The notes under the pieces: model-generated | Told to the model about the DNA's origin: nothing | Seen by the model: the letters and a program-made list of their open reading frames with translations, nothing else | The model's database searches: none | Position numbers and translations under genes: made by a program | Part shown: positions 9,275 to 20,490 of the stretch, one piece after another | Layout: every line of letters begins with the position of its first letter | Numbering within the stretch: position 1 is the first letter of the stretch | Assembly (NCBI GenBank): GCA_002633025.1 | Contig: NMRB01000113.1 | Span: 556,302-620,301, forward strand | Reading direction: 5' to 3' | Source: Notospermus geniculatus | Taxonomy: Eukaryota; Nemertea; Pilidiophora; Heteronemertea; Lineidae | DNA: 64,000 bases

Positions 9275-9835
9275 AAAAAGGACAGGTCGGATTGTTGCGA
9301 TGGTTGCTGCGGGGGAAAAAAAGACATACATGAGTACCTATCACCCGGCAAGACATAGGCTGTTCACATATTATGGGGGCCTAGTTACACACCTCTCGCT
9401 GCTGAATGTTGTCTAAACGACCATTCTGCATCGCCTCCAATTCCACCAGGAACTCACGGTTATCAATCAGTTCCGTGCACTGCAAAAAAAAAGATGATAT
9501 TCACCATCCGAATTCAACCGTTACGCAAAAAGAAACAAACACTGCAGAAAAAACTTACCGAGACAAGATTTTGAAATATATTATACAAGTACAGAATCCG
9601 ATCATTCCGATGCATAAAGTTATCCCTTCGCAGCAACGCCGGCAAACGGATTCTTCTAGTCGTCTGAAAAAAAAATTGGAAGCCTGTTTGAAAGGGGTGC
9701 ACGCAGGCGCCGAAACCGTGGTCATTGGACGCAAAAATGGGGCGAACGATATTTTGAAAATCGTATTGCATGTTTACTTACAACCACGGCATTGAAATCC
9801 CGTATCGCCTGGTGTACTTCCGGCCGAGCAAACAT
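8692..9835 (-). CDS. Short N-terminal exons of the polymerase gene
   Basis: Six exons can be read, each a whole number of codons. 9782-9835 starts MFARPEVHQA, has an in-frame TAA upstream and ends at GTAAGT. 9559-9663 contains RRDNFMHRNDRILYLYN and follows a T-rich acceptor. 9393-9479 contains CTELIDNREFLVELEAMQ. 9133-9306 is Pro/Ser/Glu-rich with SDLSFFWDDSEPETPP, ending at GTATGT. 8879-9034 contains QIGGNREEIPQ. 8692-8763 is acidic, ending at GTAAAT. Introns are about 80-120 bp. The products look like low-complexity linkers with no named domain. Exon calls rest on splice consensus plus phase agreement. Confidence 0.6.
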
Positions 9836-9897
9836 TCGTTCTTATTTTCGAAAACGCGCCGCCTCCTTCAACCTTCGATATGAGACCAGGGGTTTTC

Positions 9898-10745
9898 ACA
9901 TGAAATATTACCCATCTCCCTCCCTGCAACAACCCTCCGCAGCTTGCCCTTCCGCAGGTAGAATCAATGGTTCATGTACTTCAGCGGTTCGCTGTCCATG
10001 GCCTTCTGAAACGTCAACTTATCACTTGGTTCCCATCTTTTTCATCCGCAATCTCGTTGACTTTCCTGTGCCATGTGTTGACGAATGGGTGGCCGAATGA
10101 CACTAATTCGTATAGTTTCTTGCATATGTTGTCATTTTTGGTGCGCATGTGATGACCCTGCGGTTCAGCGCTTCGCACTTGTTCGTCCTCCTCTGTTGCT
10201 TTATCTGATCCAACCTGTCTATGGAGAAGTACTTTTGAATATTCCTATCTAATTGATGACATCCTTGTTTGCTTCACTTAGGTTTTGGTAGCGCCCGTAA
10301 GGCAAGAACCTTGGCATGTCAACCTCCGTTCCCTTGCAAACTTTTGAGTGCCTCCTGCACATTGTATGATCATTGCAGAAACGTTGAAGCATGTCTCTCA
10401 AGGCTTGTTGGCCTCCATGATGAAGCTGTTACGACCACGCAACCGGGATAACTCTTTGTAACTACAGCTTCGCACTGCCAGAGATAACTTCACCATGTAT
10501 GTCGTCTTGTCTACCCAAGGGCCTAGTTCTGGCGTGATATCTATTGTCATGAGTGACTTCATTGTGATTCTTTTTGGAATAAATGTATATTCGAAGTCTG
10601 TCAGATTTTGTAACGCTTCAGGCATGTCATCTACAGAAAGACTATTTGCTACTGCAATTGAAGGTTTTTTCTGTTTTTTTAGAGAATTTTTAAGTGTGGT
10701 AAATATATTCATTGTTGTCACTTGAAAGTGCCTTTGAAAGTACAT
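9898..10745 (-). pseudogene. Mutator-like transposase fragment, copy 1
   Basis: First of several related minus-strand fragments, each beginning on the plus strand with CATGAAATATTACCCA. Pieces in various frames encode ITMKSLMTIDITPELGPWVD and, further on, the Arg/Lys-rich C-terminal end. The coding sense changes frame several times. The call rests on better-preserved copies, where TNKCEALNR and PKTTTYARNY match the TQKCEAVNR...PKNVTWARNF segment of animal Mutator-like transposases. Confidence 0.4.
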
Positions 10746-11130
10746 TGCTCTGTTGCTTTATCTGATCCAACCTGTGTATGGAGAAGTACTTTTGAATATT
10801 CGCATCCTTGTCTGCTTCACTTAGGTTTATGTAATGCCCGTAAGGCAAGAACCTTGGCATGTCAACCTCCATCCCCTTGCAAACTTTTGAGTGCCTCCTG
10901 CACATTGTATGATCATTGCAGAAACATTGGACCATGTTTGTCAAGGCTTGTTGGCCTTCATGATGAAGCTGGTGCGACCACGCAACCGGGATACGGTAAC
11001 TCTTTGTCAATACACCTTCGCACTGCCACAGATACCTTCACCGTGTATGTCTTCTTGTCCACCCCAGGGCCTAGTTCTGGCTTGATATCTATCGCCATGA
11101 GTGACTTCATGAAACTGCGTAGCCTGTGAA
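10745..11130 (-). pseudogene. Mutator-like transposase fragment, copy 2 (partial)
   Basis: It encodes AWSHQLHHEGQQALTNMV, FCNDHTMCRRHSKVC and MPRFLPYGHYINLSEADKD in one frame, followed by DRLDQIKQQ. It is joined head to tail to copy 1 near 10740-10760, with part of the C-terminal region deleted at the join. Confidence 0.45.
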
Positions 11131-11408
11131 AAAAACATTCCTAGTGGTCCACCTGTCTTCCCGTTTCCTTGTGTGTTGCTGTGATGCTTGAGCCAAAGTC
11201 TTGCATGTTCATATCGAATGTCTCCCTCAGGGTAGTGAGTTGCATATACATGTATTTTGATTCCCGAATAACCTATCTACAGACAATCTCTCGGCAAAAG
11301 GGAAGTAATGTTGAAGTAAAAGTATTTTTTGTTGTAATTTTGTGTTAGAAATGTTCTTCCATCTGTCACTGACGCATTGCACCCATCAAATCATAGTTTA
11401 TCTGTGTT

Positions 11409-12250
11409 TCGTACATGAAATATTACTCACCTCCCTTCCTGCAACAACCGTCTATTAAGCTTGCCCTTCCGCAAGTAGAATCGACGGTTCCTGTACTTCA
11501 GCGGCTCGCTGTCAATGGCCTTCTGTAACGTCAACTTATCACTTGGTTCCCATCTTTTTCATCAATAATCTCGTTGACTTTCCTGTACCACGTGTTGACG
11601 TATGGGTGGCCGAATGACACAAATTCATATAGTTTCTTGTATATGTTGTCATTTTTGGTGCGTATGTAGTGATCCTGCGGTTCAGCGCATCGCACTTCGT
11701 GTTCCTCTGTTGCTTTATCTAATCCAAGCAGTCTATGGAGACGTACTTTGCATGTTCTCATTGATGACATCCTTGTCTGCTTTGCTTAGGATTATGTAAT
11801 GCCCGTAAGGCAAGAATCTTGGCATGTCAACCTCCATTCCCTTGCAAACATTTGAGTGCCTCCTGCACCTTGTATGATCATTGCAGAAACGTTGGACCAT
11901 GTCTCTCAAGGCTTGTTGGCCTTCATGATGAAGCTGGTACGACCACGCAACCGGGATAACTCTTTGTAAATACAGCTTCGCACTGTCAGAGATAACTTCA
12001 CCATGTATGTCTTCTTGTCTACCCAAGGCCTAGTTCTGGCTTGATATCTATTGCCATGAGTGACTTCATTGGGATTCTTTTTGCAATAAATGTATATTCT
12101 AAGTCTGTCATATTTTGTAACGCTTCAGGTATGTCATCTACAGAAAGACTATTTACTACTGCAATTGAAGGCATTTCCTGTTTTTTTAGAGAACTTTTAC
12201 AAGTGTGGCAAATATATTCATTGTTGTCACTTGAAAGTGCCTTTGTTCTA
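11409..12250 (-). pseudogene. Mutator-like transposase fragment, copy 3
   Basis: The most continuous copy on the N-terminal side: GEVISDSAKLYLQRVI, AWSYQLHHEGQQALRDM, CRRHSNVCKGMEVDMPRF and then, after a frame change near 11750, YEFVSFGHPYVNTWYRKVNE. The upper end (12040-12250) encodes VDDIPEALQNMTDLEYTFI. Confidence 0.45.
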
Positions 12251-12298
12251 CAGTGTTGTTGATGAGATCATATCCTCATCCGTATACACGGGAGCGCA

Positions 12299-12420
12299 CC
12301 TATGCGTCCCGGGTCCTTTGTGTCCCATGTCCTTTGTGTCCCAGGTTCTATGTGTCCCAGGTCCTTTTTTGTCCCGGGTTCTATGTGTCCTGGGTCTTTG
12401 TGCCCAGGTTCTAAAGTGTC
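12299..12420. repeat. Minisatellite, unit about 16-17 bp (GTCCTTTGTGTCCCAGG)
   Basis: About seven imperfect copies lie between the copy-3 transposase fragment and the orphan coding piece. Confidence 0.85.
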
Positions 12421-12421
12421 T

Positions 12422-12761
12422 TCCGAAGAAAACAAGAGATGGTGTCATCCAAAAAGCTGGTATTAAACAAAAGTTAAGAGTTTCTGGGCGCCTACGGCTG
12501 GCTAAGAAAATCCAGGGTGGATCCACCAACCACCAGATGAATGTTTCATTGCATAACAATCCTACTTCAGAAACAACCCGACTTTGCCACTATGAATTTA
12601 TTCCCAACAATGACATTTGGAGCAAAGTTGGAGGTGACCATGGTGGAAAGTCTTTCAAGATGTGTTTCCAAGTTACCAATGTGAAGAATCGTAATTCGAA
12701 AGAAAACACAGTAGTTTTCTGTTGCTTCCGAGCAAAGGACTTAACGGGAAAACATGCTTAA
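12422..12761 (+). pseudogene. Orphan coding fragment with a GGDHGG motif
   Basis: About 113 codons stay open and look protein-like. They run from LPKKTRDGVIQKAGIKQ through KIQGGSTNHQMNV to NNDIWSKVGGDHGGKSFKMC and VKNRNSKENTVVFCCFRAKD. Similar IWxKxGGDHGGGSFK segments occur, as far as I recall, in large uncharacterised repeat-linked proteins of marine invertebrates. I cannot name a domain. The piece runs opposite to the transposase fragments on both sides and joins copy 4 abruptly at about 12765, so it looks carried in by rearrangement. Confidence 0.4.
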
Positions 12762-12769
12762 GGGACATG

Positions 12770-13430
12770 AAATATTACCCACCTCCCTCCCTGCAACAAC
12801 CCTCCGCAGCTTGCCCTTCCACAGGTAGAATCGACGGTTCCTGTACTTCAGTATCTCGCTGTCAATGTCCTTCTGAAACGTCAACTTATCACTTGATTCC
12901 CATCTTTTTCATCAACAATCTTGTTGACTTTCCGTCCTGTGCCATGTGTTGACGAATGGGTGGCCGAATGACACAAATTCGTATAGTTTCTTGCATACGT
13001 TGTCGTTTTTGGTGCGCACGTAATAACCCTGCGGTTCAGCGCTTCGCACTTGTTCGTCCTCCTCTGTTGCTTTATCTGATCCAACCTGTCTATGGAGAAG
13101 TACTTTTGAATATTCGCATCTAATTGATGACATCCTTTGTTTGCTTCACTTAGGTTTTGGTAACGCCCGTAAGGCAAGAACCTTGACATGTCAACGTCCA
13201 TTACCTTGCAAACTTTTGAGTGCCTCCTGCATATTGTATGGTCATTGCAGAAACGTTGGACCATGTTTCTCAAGGCTTGTTGGCCTCCGTGATGAAGCTG
13301 GTGCGACCACGCAACCGGGATAACTCTTTGTAAATACAGCTTTGCACTGCCAAAGATAACTTCACCATGTATGTCTTCTTGTCTGCCCCAGGACTTAGTT
13401 CTGGCTTGATATCTATCGCCTTGAGTGACT
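12770..13430 (-). pseudogene. Mutator-like transposase fragment, copy 4
   Basis: A 130-codon frame (13273-12881) contains the diagnostic TNKCEALNRRVITCAPKTTT and YARNYTNLCHSA. Earlier it has FCNDHTICRRHSKVC and SRFLPYGRYQNLSEANK. This is the copy that best supports the Mutator-like assignment. Confidence 0.5.
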
Positions 13431-13689
13431 CCATGAAGTCATTCGTAGTGGTCCACCTGTCTTCCCGTTTCCTTGTGTGTCGCTGTCATGCTTGAGTCAA
13501 AGTCTTGCATCTTTTTATCAAATGTCTCTCTCAGGGTAGTCACTTACATATTCATCTACAGACAATCTCTCGACAAAAGGGGAAGAAATGTTGAAATTAA
13601 AGTATTTTTTGTTGTAATTTCGTGTTAGAAATGTTCGTCCATCCGTCACTGAGGCATTGCACCCATCAAATCATAGTTTATCTGTGTTT

Positions 13690-13890
13690 TGTACATGAAA
13701 TATTACCCACCTCCCTCCCTGCAACAACCCTCTATTAAGCTTACCCTTCCGCGGGTAGAATGGACTGTTCCTGTACTAAAGCGACTCTCTGTCAATGGCG
13801 TTCTGAAACGTCAACTGATCACTTGGTTCCCATCATTTTCATCAACAATCTCGTTGACTTTCCTGTGCCATGTGTTAACGAATGGGTGAC
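13690..13890 (-). pseudogene. Mutator-like transposase fragment, copy 5 (C-terminal end only)
   Basis: Only the CATGAAATATTACCCA end is present. At about 13890 it switches abruptly into a pogo-type remnant. Confidence 0.45.
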
Positions 13891-14205
13891 CGAATGCAAG
13901 GATTAGCAGGATCTTGTGTTCCTTGGAACAACGTGTTTCCTGATCAAATGTTTCAGGTAAATCGCAAACAGTTCTTCATTCATCTACCCAGATCTTGTTG
14001 CCTCACCGATTGATCTAGGTGGCGCACCCGAGATTAAGTGATTACTGTAGTTTACGCTTCGAAAGATGAACATTAGAGGGATGGTATTACCAGCAGCGTT
14101 AATCGTGTAGGTGACGGTCACCTGTTCACCTCGTTCTGGAGACGTGACGGCGCCAATTAGCTTCTCACCCCTTGCGGCAACTCGATTTTCTGCATGTTAG
14201 CGGTC
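13890..14205 (-). pseudogene. Pogo/Tigger-type (DDE_1) transposase remnant
   Basis: The minus strand encodes IGAVTSPERGEQVTVTYTIN, NTIPLMFIFRS and GAPPRSIGEATRSG, matching the TSxERGxxVT...INAxGxxIPPMFIF...GAPxGSxGxxxxSG block of DDE_1 transposases. The next codon is TAG where W is usual. MNEELFAIYLKHLI follows, and a frame change then leads to HKILLIL before the sequence breaks off. It is clearly decayed. Confidence 0.65.
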
Positions 14206-14530
14206 GCACGTTTTTCCACTTCACGGATCTCAACAACTTTGCAAGCAATTATAGCCCCAAGACGTTCCTCCAACAGGGAATAGGTGCAGTAACTTGCACT
14301 GTGCCCAGGGAATCTTTATTCCATCGCCCGAAAGGACTTTTCAAACAGTTCGTTCGCTTGTCATTTCGCTTGTATCACCTTGTGCAAATACTTCCGGGTT
14401 CATTGGCTGCCACAAGAATACACTTCATACTTAGCTATTTGGCAATGTTTTTATGCATGTTATTATAGAGTACAGAGTATAATAATTTGTTTTAAGTCTG
14501 ACATGTCTCACTCTGATTATACAGTGATTT

Positions 14531-14979
14531 CTAATCCTTTAATAATTCCGTGTAGTCATTCAGACATTGCTGTGTCATGTCAACAAAGAAATTTGCAAAG
14601 GGATGGCAACAAACTACAAGATCACTGGAAGCATCAGAAATGGGTCCCAATTTCGGCACCGAACCGTCACGCACTATTTTCTTCATCAGCTTTCCAATTG
14701 AATAAACTTCACTTGAATCTGTCTGAGCTTGTCCTGAAGGAACCCTCAACTCCGGAGCCACATGTAATGTTTAATGGCATACTACACCTTATTTTCCTCA
14801 TCAGACAGAAAATATCGCCTTGGACACTTCTTCAACTTTGCTTTTCCGAAGTCAATTATCTTTGGACACTTCTGCAAAATTATCAAGACATTTTTTGCAT
14901 GCAGGTCATTGTGGAGTATGCCACGACTATGGATAAATGATAAAGCATTTGCTATATCTGCACATATTAAAATCCACAC
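14531..14979 (-). pseudogene. Protein-kinase-like catalytic fragment (copy 1)
   Basis: The minus strand encodes FIHSRGILHNDLHAKNVLI (the HRDLxxxN catalytic-loop equivalent, with D and N kept), IIDFGKAKLKK (DFG) and, in another frame from 14761, APELRVPSGQAQTDSSEVYS (APE motif, then the DxxSxG equivalent). Upstream lobe elements (glycine loop, VAIK) are not seen. A frame break and a stop separate the DFG and APE parts. It is a kinase-domain fragment carried inside the duplicated unit, probably non-functional. Confidence 0.65.
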
Positions 14980-15010
14980 ACTTCTTCAACGTTGCTTTTC
15001 CGAAGTCAAT

Positions 15011-18000
15011 GGGGAACCCGCCCTGCGGTTTATCCTGACGGGTGTAGCGTTTTTAACATGTTTAATGATCATAATTTAGGGCAATGCTACACAAAAGTAG
15101 GGTTCGGATACGATGGACACAGACACAATGTATAATGATATTGAACTTTTAATTATTTTCGATAAAACAATATAATCACATGCGACACATCAGACAGGTG
15201 GCTCTGCTGCTATATCTAGTAATGTATTCCATATACAGAATCGTGCTTTGTATCCTGCATAGACACTACTAGTATACTGCCTGATCTGACTAGATAATTC
15301 CCTCCGTATATTTTTGGCCGGGGCCACGGTTAACCTCACTAGACACGCACCTTATGATGTCACGAGATCAACTGATGATCAAATAGCGCGCCCATGACGC
15401 CATTTATACTAAAACCGGCGAAACGCCAACCAATCGGTAACGCCGTTATATTTCAAAGCCCGTGCCTGATTGGCTGAAATTTGGACTGGACGGAATTTTC
15501 TCACCGAACGGAACCTAAACATCAACTTCTAACAATGATTACATTTAAAGCTGAACTAGATCGTTAAAAGCAGCGCACGGGAGGTTTTAAAAAATAAGCC
15601 GCGCCATGGCGCGGCTTAAATGTCAAACAAGTGCCCATCCGCCATGTTCCAAACGCCCGTCCGCCATGTTTTGAATGTCACTCCAGACCCAATAGACTTC
15701 CAATGTCTGTGGTGGCGCCAGCGTATTCCAAATCCAATTGGCCAAGGAGTCGCATCATGGCCTCGTATTCAAGTACACGAACATTGTACACGGCAGTACA
15801 TGAGGCATCAATGTACGCATCACAATCACTGCAAACAAAACAAAATAAACATTAGATAGCAGGATAAAACGAGAAATAGGCTATACGCAGGCATTACGAA
15901 AATAATAATTGAACTTTCAGTACATTTGGACTGGGAACAGGCCGGAACTTTCCATACGCAAACATTGTTGGAATGCACGGACGAAGAAGGGCGAGGCCAA
16001 GGTCAATTGAAAAGGCCTAGCAGGTCAACCACACGGCTCGATAAAACTAATTAGACCGACTAATGAAAAGTAATGAAAGTAACCTACCTTTCAAGATGTG
16101 AAAGCGTGTGACTTTATCCGTTCTAACACAGGAAAACACGAAAAAATACACACACGGGTGTCCTTCTCTGACTACGAAATCGCCATTTTGTATCCTAGGC
16201 CTATGTAATCTGACCTTGACGCAATCACCCATACATAACATTTTGTGAATTTTTACATTGTAATAAAGAAATTCAATTTCGAATAGAGGAATGTAAGAAT
16301 TTATACAATGTTATGCGTGGATGATTGCGTCGAGGTCGGATTACATATATGTAGGCCTAGAATACAAAATGGCGATTTCGTAGTCAGAGAAGGACACCCG
16401 TGTTTGTATTTTTTCGTGTTTTCCTGCGTTAGAACGGATAAAGTCACACGCTTTCACATCTTGAAAGGTAGGTTACTTTCATTACTTTTCATCAGTCAAT
16501 CTGATTAGTTATATCGAACGGTTTGGTTGACCTGCTATACCTTTTTCAACTGGCACTGGCCTCGCCCTTCTTTGTTTCATTCTAACAATGTTGGCGTATG
16601 GAAATTTTCGGCTCGCTCCCAGTCCGAATGTACCATGAAAGTTCAATTTTTATTTTCGCAATGCTTGCTGATAGCCTATTTATCGTTTTATCCTTCTAAC
16701 TAATGTCTAGTTTGTTTTGTTTGCAGTGGTTGTGATGCCTACGTTGATGCCTCATGTACTGCCGTGTACAATGTTCGTGTACATTTCATACGAGGCCATG
16801 ATGCGACTCCTTGGCCGATTGGATTTGGAATACGCTGGCGCCACCACGGACGTTGGAAGTCTATTGGGTTTGGAGAGACATTCAAAACATGGCGGACGGG
16901 CGTTTGGAACATGGCGGATGGGCACTTGTTTGACATTTAAGCCGCGCGATGGCGCGGCTTATTTTTTAAAACCTCCCGTGCGCTTCTTTTAACGATCTAG
17001 TTCAGCTTTAACATACGCAGAGTCGAGGTAAACCGCACATACAATTACAAGATAAGATAATCTTCTATCATTAAACAACGTTTCACGAAAATTCTATGTT
17101 TAAAACTTGCCGAACATGCAATACGATCACCACGTGCTAACATAAATCAGGGCGCGTCACACGACGTCATGACCTGAGGCGGCTAGGCCGCGGTGAAACG
17201 GCCGGAAATAATGGCAAAATACACGTAGGAAAGCTCAAGTCGCCTTACAATCTCGGTTGGAAATGAAAATATGACCTACAAACAGTCACAGGGGTAAGTT
17301 TCAATAATATTCTATATATAATAGCTCTGTAATCAGCGCCGAAATCAGGCAGGAAATACCGATCACAGATCGTAATGAAGTCGCCCGGCAGGGCTGTCGG
17401 GCGAAAACACGTGTCAAAACTGTCTTAAAAAACCATGATTTCCATGCAGTCGTGTGATGAACCAAATTTTTCCGGCAATTCCAGGTATATATAAATATGA
17501 CGTTAACAGTTCATAGGATTCGCATGTGCGGTTTACGAGTACTAAATTTTTGAAAAGTTGAGTCGGGAGACTGAGCAGGGTACAAATGTACGTGTCATTA
17601 CATTACAGCATAGCGCAATGCAATACAATACATGACGCGCTCTGTGGTGTCACTACGTCAACAAATGACATATAATGCATAGGCTAGGCCCGGCAGCACA
17701 CACGGATGTGGACCACACCCAATGACAATGCGTTGCGTGACTGCGGATGATTATGCTGATCTGAGTCCAATTTACCTGAGGTTAATACTGCAGAACAGGT
17801 AAGCAATTCGTTGTCTTTAACTGATATTCTGAGCTCTAATTATGAATCAAGAAAACTTTTTTTCTAGCTGCGGAGGTTCAACTATTGAAGGGTAAGTCTA
17901 AATTAAGGAATCTGAGGAAGGAGTCTGCGGCCTAGGAGAAAGAAGGGGGAACTCCTAAACCTTTGTAGGCCTAGTCAGGGTCAGAGGGCAAAATCTCTAC

Positions 18001-18967
18001 ACAGGTCGGCTCAATCTGGTCCCGCGAGATTTCATTCGAGACTTGGATTTGATGAATGAAATCTCTGGAACATTTGGTTGACATCTTGGATGAACCATCC
18101 TCATGTAAACACGTACAATTAGATACCTTTAATGTAATGATGAGGTCCGATAATTAAGGGTGAATTGCTGTGGGAGTTACATATTGGGAATATAAGTTGC
18201 ATTAAATCACACGAGGCCAAAAAAACAAGTTTGAGAACTACATTTTCTGGGCGTAGTTGCTCACCGTGTTGTGCAGCAAAACCACGGAGAGGTGTAAACA
18301 ACCTAATCCATCGACCATGACGCCGGCATGACCAGCAAAACGGGAGCCGAGGAAAGTCAAAGGAATAGATTTAATGGCGATTTGCTTACGTTTTGCAACA
18401 CTTTCTGATGCTGATCGCTTCCTTGTCGTGCTCATGATGTGCATGATGCTTGGTTGTCGTGTTGCCAAGGACGTGAAGTAGTTCGAATGATTCGTAATAA
18501 TACGCGGGGCATTGCAAAAATACGGAGTTCCCGAGCACTGGCACAGCGCAAGGCATTGTTGCGTCAATGACGTCATCAACATGTCAGCCAAATATATCAG
18601 AGTCCGAACGACGTCATAACGTCAGGCTCGGGTCTGTTTCAGAGTGAGGTCGGCCCCGCGAGCAATAGACGTCATTTTAGGTGTTGACGTTGCGTCATGA
18701 AAAAATATCCTGTACATTTCTCAACAGGAATAATGACATAAATGACGTTGTCTTTATCGCCATAGGATCTCTTAATTTTAAAGAAAAAAAGGAACGAGTT
18801 TAAAAGAAAATTTCGTCTGCTACACGATGATGTAAGTTTTACTGCCGGGCGACCAATACAAATAGTATATTTTCACGCCAAAAATAAATGGAAATAACGT
18901 TAGAAAAAAGAGACTTCGGTCGCATCGCTCGCAGCGCCACGTTCTGACGTTAGTCTGCGGGTTCCCC
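15011..18967. mobile_element. TIR element (ends GGGGAACCCGC), copy 1, with a nested insertion
   Basis: The ends are GGGGAACCCGC and its reverse complement, flanked by AT on both sides. The host kinase sequence (GAAGTCAAT / TATCTTTGG) is split around it and partly duplicated. Without the nested palindromic element (15549-17007) it matches the 2.4-kb copy at 24634-27052. The interior has no conserved long reading frame: a 117-codon frame at 18238-18591 is disrupted by indels in the other copy. It is rich in TGACGTCA-like sites (around 18560-18700). Confidence 0.7.
15549..17007. mobile_element. Palindromic element with TTAA target duplication
   Basis: TTAA at 15545-15548 and 17008-17011 flanks an element starting AGCTGAACTAGATCG and ending in its reverse complement. 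The two halves are about 700-bp inverted arms meeting near 16270. Copy 2 of the duplicated unit has the empty site (GATTACATTTAACATACGC near 25055-25070) with a single TTAA. TTAA duplication plus 5'-AG ends fits Kolobok better than piggyBac. Confidence 0.85.
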
Positions 18968-18968
18968 A

Positions 18969-19166
18969 TTATCTTTGGACGCTTATCAATACATTTTTGG
19001 CATGTAGATCATTGTGGAGTATGCCACGACCATGGATAAATGATAAAGCATTTGCTATGTCTGCACATATTAAAATCCACTCCCTTTTCACTGAAGCTGT
19101 GTCCCTTAAACCTGTTGGGGGACTATAAAAGGAGGAGATGCCAGCAATATGGTAATGGCTTCTCAT
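18969..19166 (-). pseudogene. Protein-kinase-like fragment (copy 1, upstream half)
   Basis: It encodes REWILICADIANALSFIHG and GILHNDLHAKNVLI, repeating the catalytic-loop region of 14780-14980 on the far side of the GGGGAACCC element. It represents the other half of a kinase segment duplicated around that insertion. No complete domain can be assembled. Confidence 0.6.
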
Positions 19167-20053
19167 TATTTATTCAGATAAGAGCTCCTAGCATTTTTGG
19201 TAAATCTCCCCCAATATCTCTGAATTTACCCCACAGTTCATTTTCAAGTTTGTCAGGTAAATTCATGAATGATCAGAGAAAAATCAAATTCTGAACCAAA
19301 GTTTCAAATTGTTAGTCAATAAATAGTATAGAGACTTTTTTATCTTGACTCTCCCCTACCGACACTCAGTAGACTACTGCCTGGCAGTAGGCAGTAGTGT
19401 ACTGTTTATCTACTTCTTTCACACCTGCATATCTACTGCCAACTCAAATAAGAAAATCTGGTCTACTGCAACACTACTGCCTATACAGTAGACTACTGCC
19501 ATCTACTGCAAATACTACTGTATCTCTACTGCCAAGTGGCAGTTGTGATACAGTAGACTACTGCACATCTACTGCCAGTGGCAGTAGTGATAGAGTAGAC
19601 TACTGCGCATCTACTGCCACTGGCAGTTGTGATACAGTAGACTACTGCACATCTACTGCCAACTATCCCGTAATGATCAAACTCCCACAATGCATCACGG
19701 AGCCAAAACATATGACTATTCCATAACGATCAAACTCCCACAATGCATCACAGAGCCAAAACATGGAAGATGTTTTGAAAGCAGACAGCTTTTTTATGTT
19801 GGGATGAACAAAGTGAAATTCTGAATCAAGGTGTAGTACCAAAGTATAATTGTCCACATATTCTGAATGTCCAGATCATCTGGATTGAAATGAGCCCAAA
19901 TTCGGATGGGCAATTGCCAATAGGCCCAGTAGTCAGTAGGTATTTTTGTTGAAATTTTCTCATCCCAGCCTACATGGCCTAGGCCTACGCTACGTGGCTA
20001 CCTGCAGTGTTTGTGGGAACCTAGAGGCCTAGGTGGATCAAATCCACCTAGGG

Positions 20054-20127
20054 CTTAACCCTAACCCTAATTCTATTTAGGCCTACAGTGAGGGTTACAA
20101 GGCAAACCCTAACCCTAAATGAGGGGT
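20054..20127. repeat. Short interstitial telomere-like repeats
   Basis: Two CCCTAACCCTAA tracts lie inside the 19353-20769 element. They are the animal telomere unit TTAGGG read on the other strand, only two units each. Confidence 0.7.
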
Positions 20128-20261
20128 TTACAAAATCTGCAGTGCGATCAGTAAGCTTATGTAGAAAAATACCAACCTGTACATCGTGTAGCCTAGTACA
20201 TCTTGTACGTGGAAATGCCTGTACACAGCAAGCTGCAACAATGCCCTGCAATAATGGCACT

Positions 20262-20490
20262 TCTACTGCAAATCTACTGCCTGGCACTACTGCAAATCTA
20301 CTGCCTAGCACTACTGCAAATCTACTGCCTGGCACTACTGCAAATCTACTGCCTGACACTACTGCAAATCTACTGCCTGACACTACTGCAAATCTACTGC
20401 CTAGCACTACTGCAAAACTACTGCCTGACACTACTGCAAATCTACTGCCTGACACTACTGCAAATCTACTCCCTAGCACTACTGTATATC
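20262..20490. repeat. 24-bp tandem repeat (CTACTGCAAATCTACTGCCTGGCA type)
   Basis: About nine or ten copies of a 24-bp unit. The length is a multiple of 3, so it gives artificial open frames on both strands (repeated SGSRFAVV or LPGTTANL). Confidence 0.9.

Larger units (their letters stand above)
3521..9835 (-). pseudogene. Protein-primed family B DNA polymerase gene (Polinton/adintovirus-like), multi-exon, disrupted
   Basis: Whole-gene entry. From 9835 down to 3521 I can follow short N-terminal exons, an OTU-like region, Cys-rich fingers, an exonuclease domain and the polymerase domain, all in one direction. Family knowledge: DNA_pol_B_2 enzymes of Polinton/Maverick and adintovirus-type elements replicate linear element DNA with a protein primer. 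Lesions seen are a 617-bp tandem duplication of exons, a 67-bp duplication that shifts frame, a 273-bp in-frame duplication, a 320-bp offset insertion/duplication and a frameshift at 5729-5733. Some could be assembly faults, but the set suggests decay. Its immediate neighbours are the TBP-like gene downstream and Mutator-like fragments upstream. No capsid, ATPase or integrase gene was found in the window. Confidence 0.75.

Noticed and set aside
18238-18591. 117-codon minus-strand frame in the GGGGAACCC element
   Set aside because: The second copy (about 26330-26700) has indels that break it, so it is unlikely to be conserved coding sequence.
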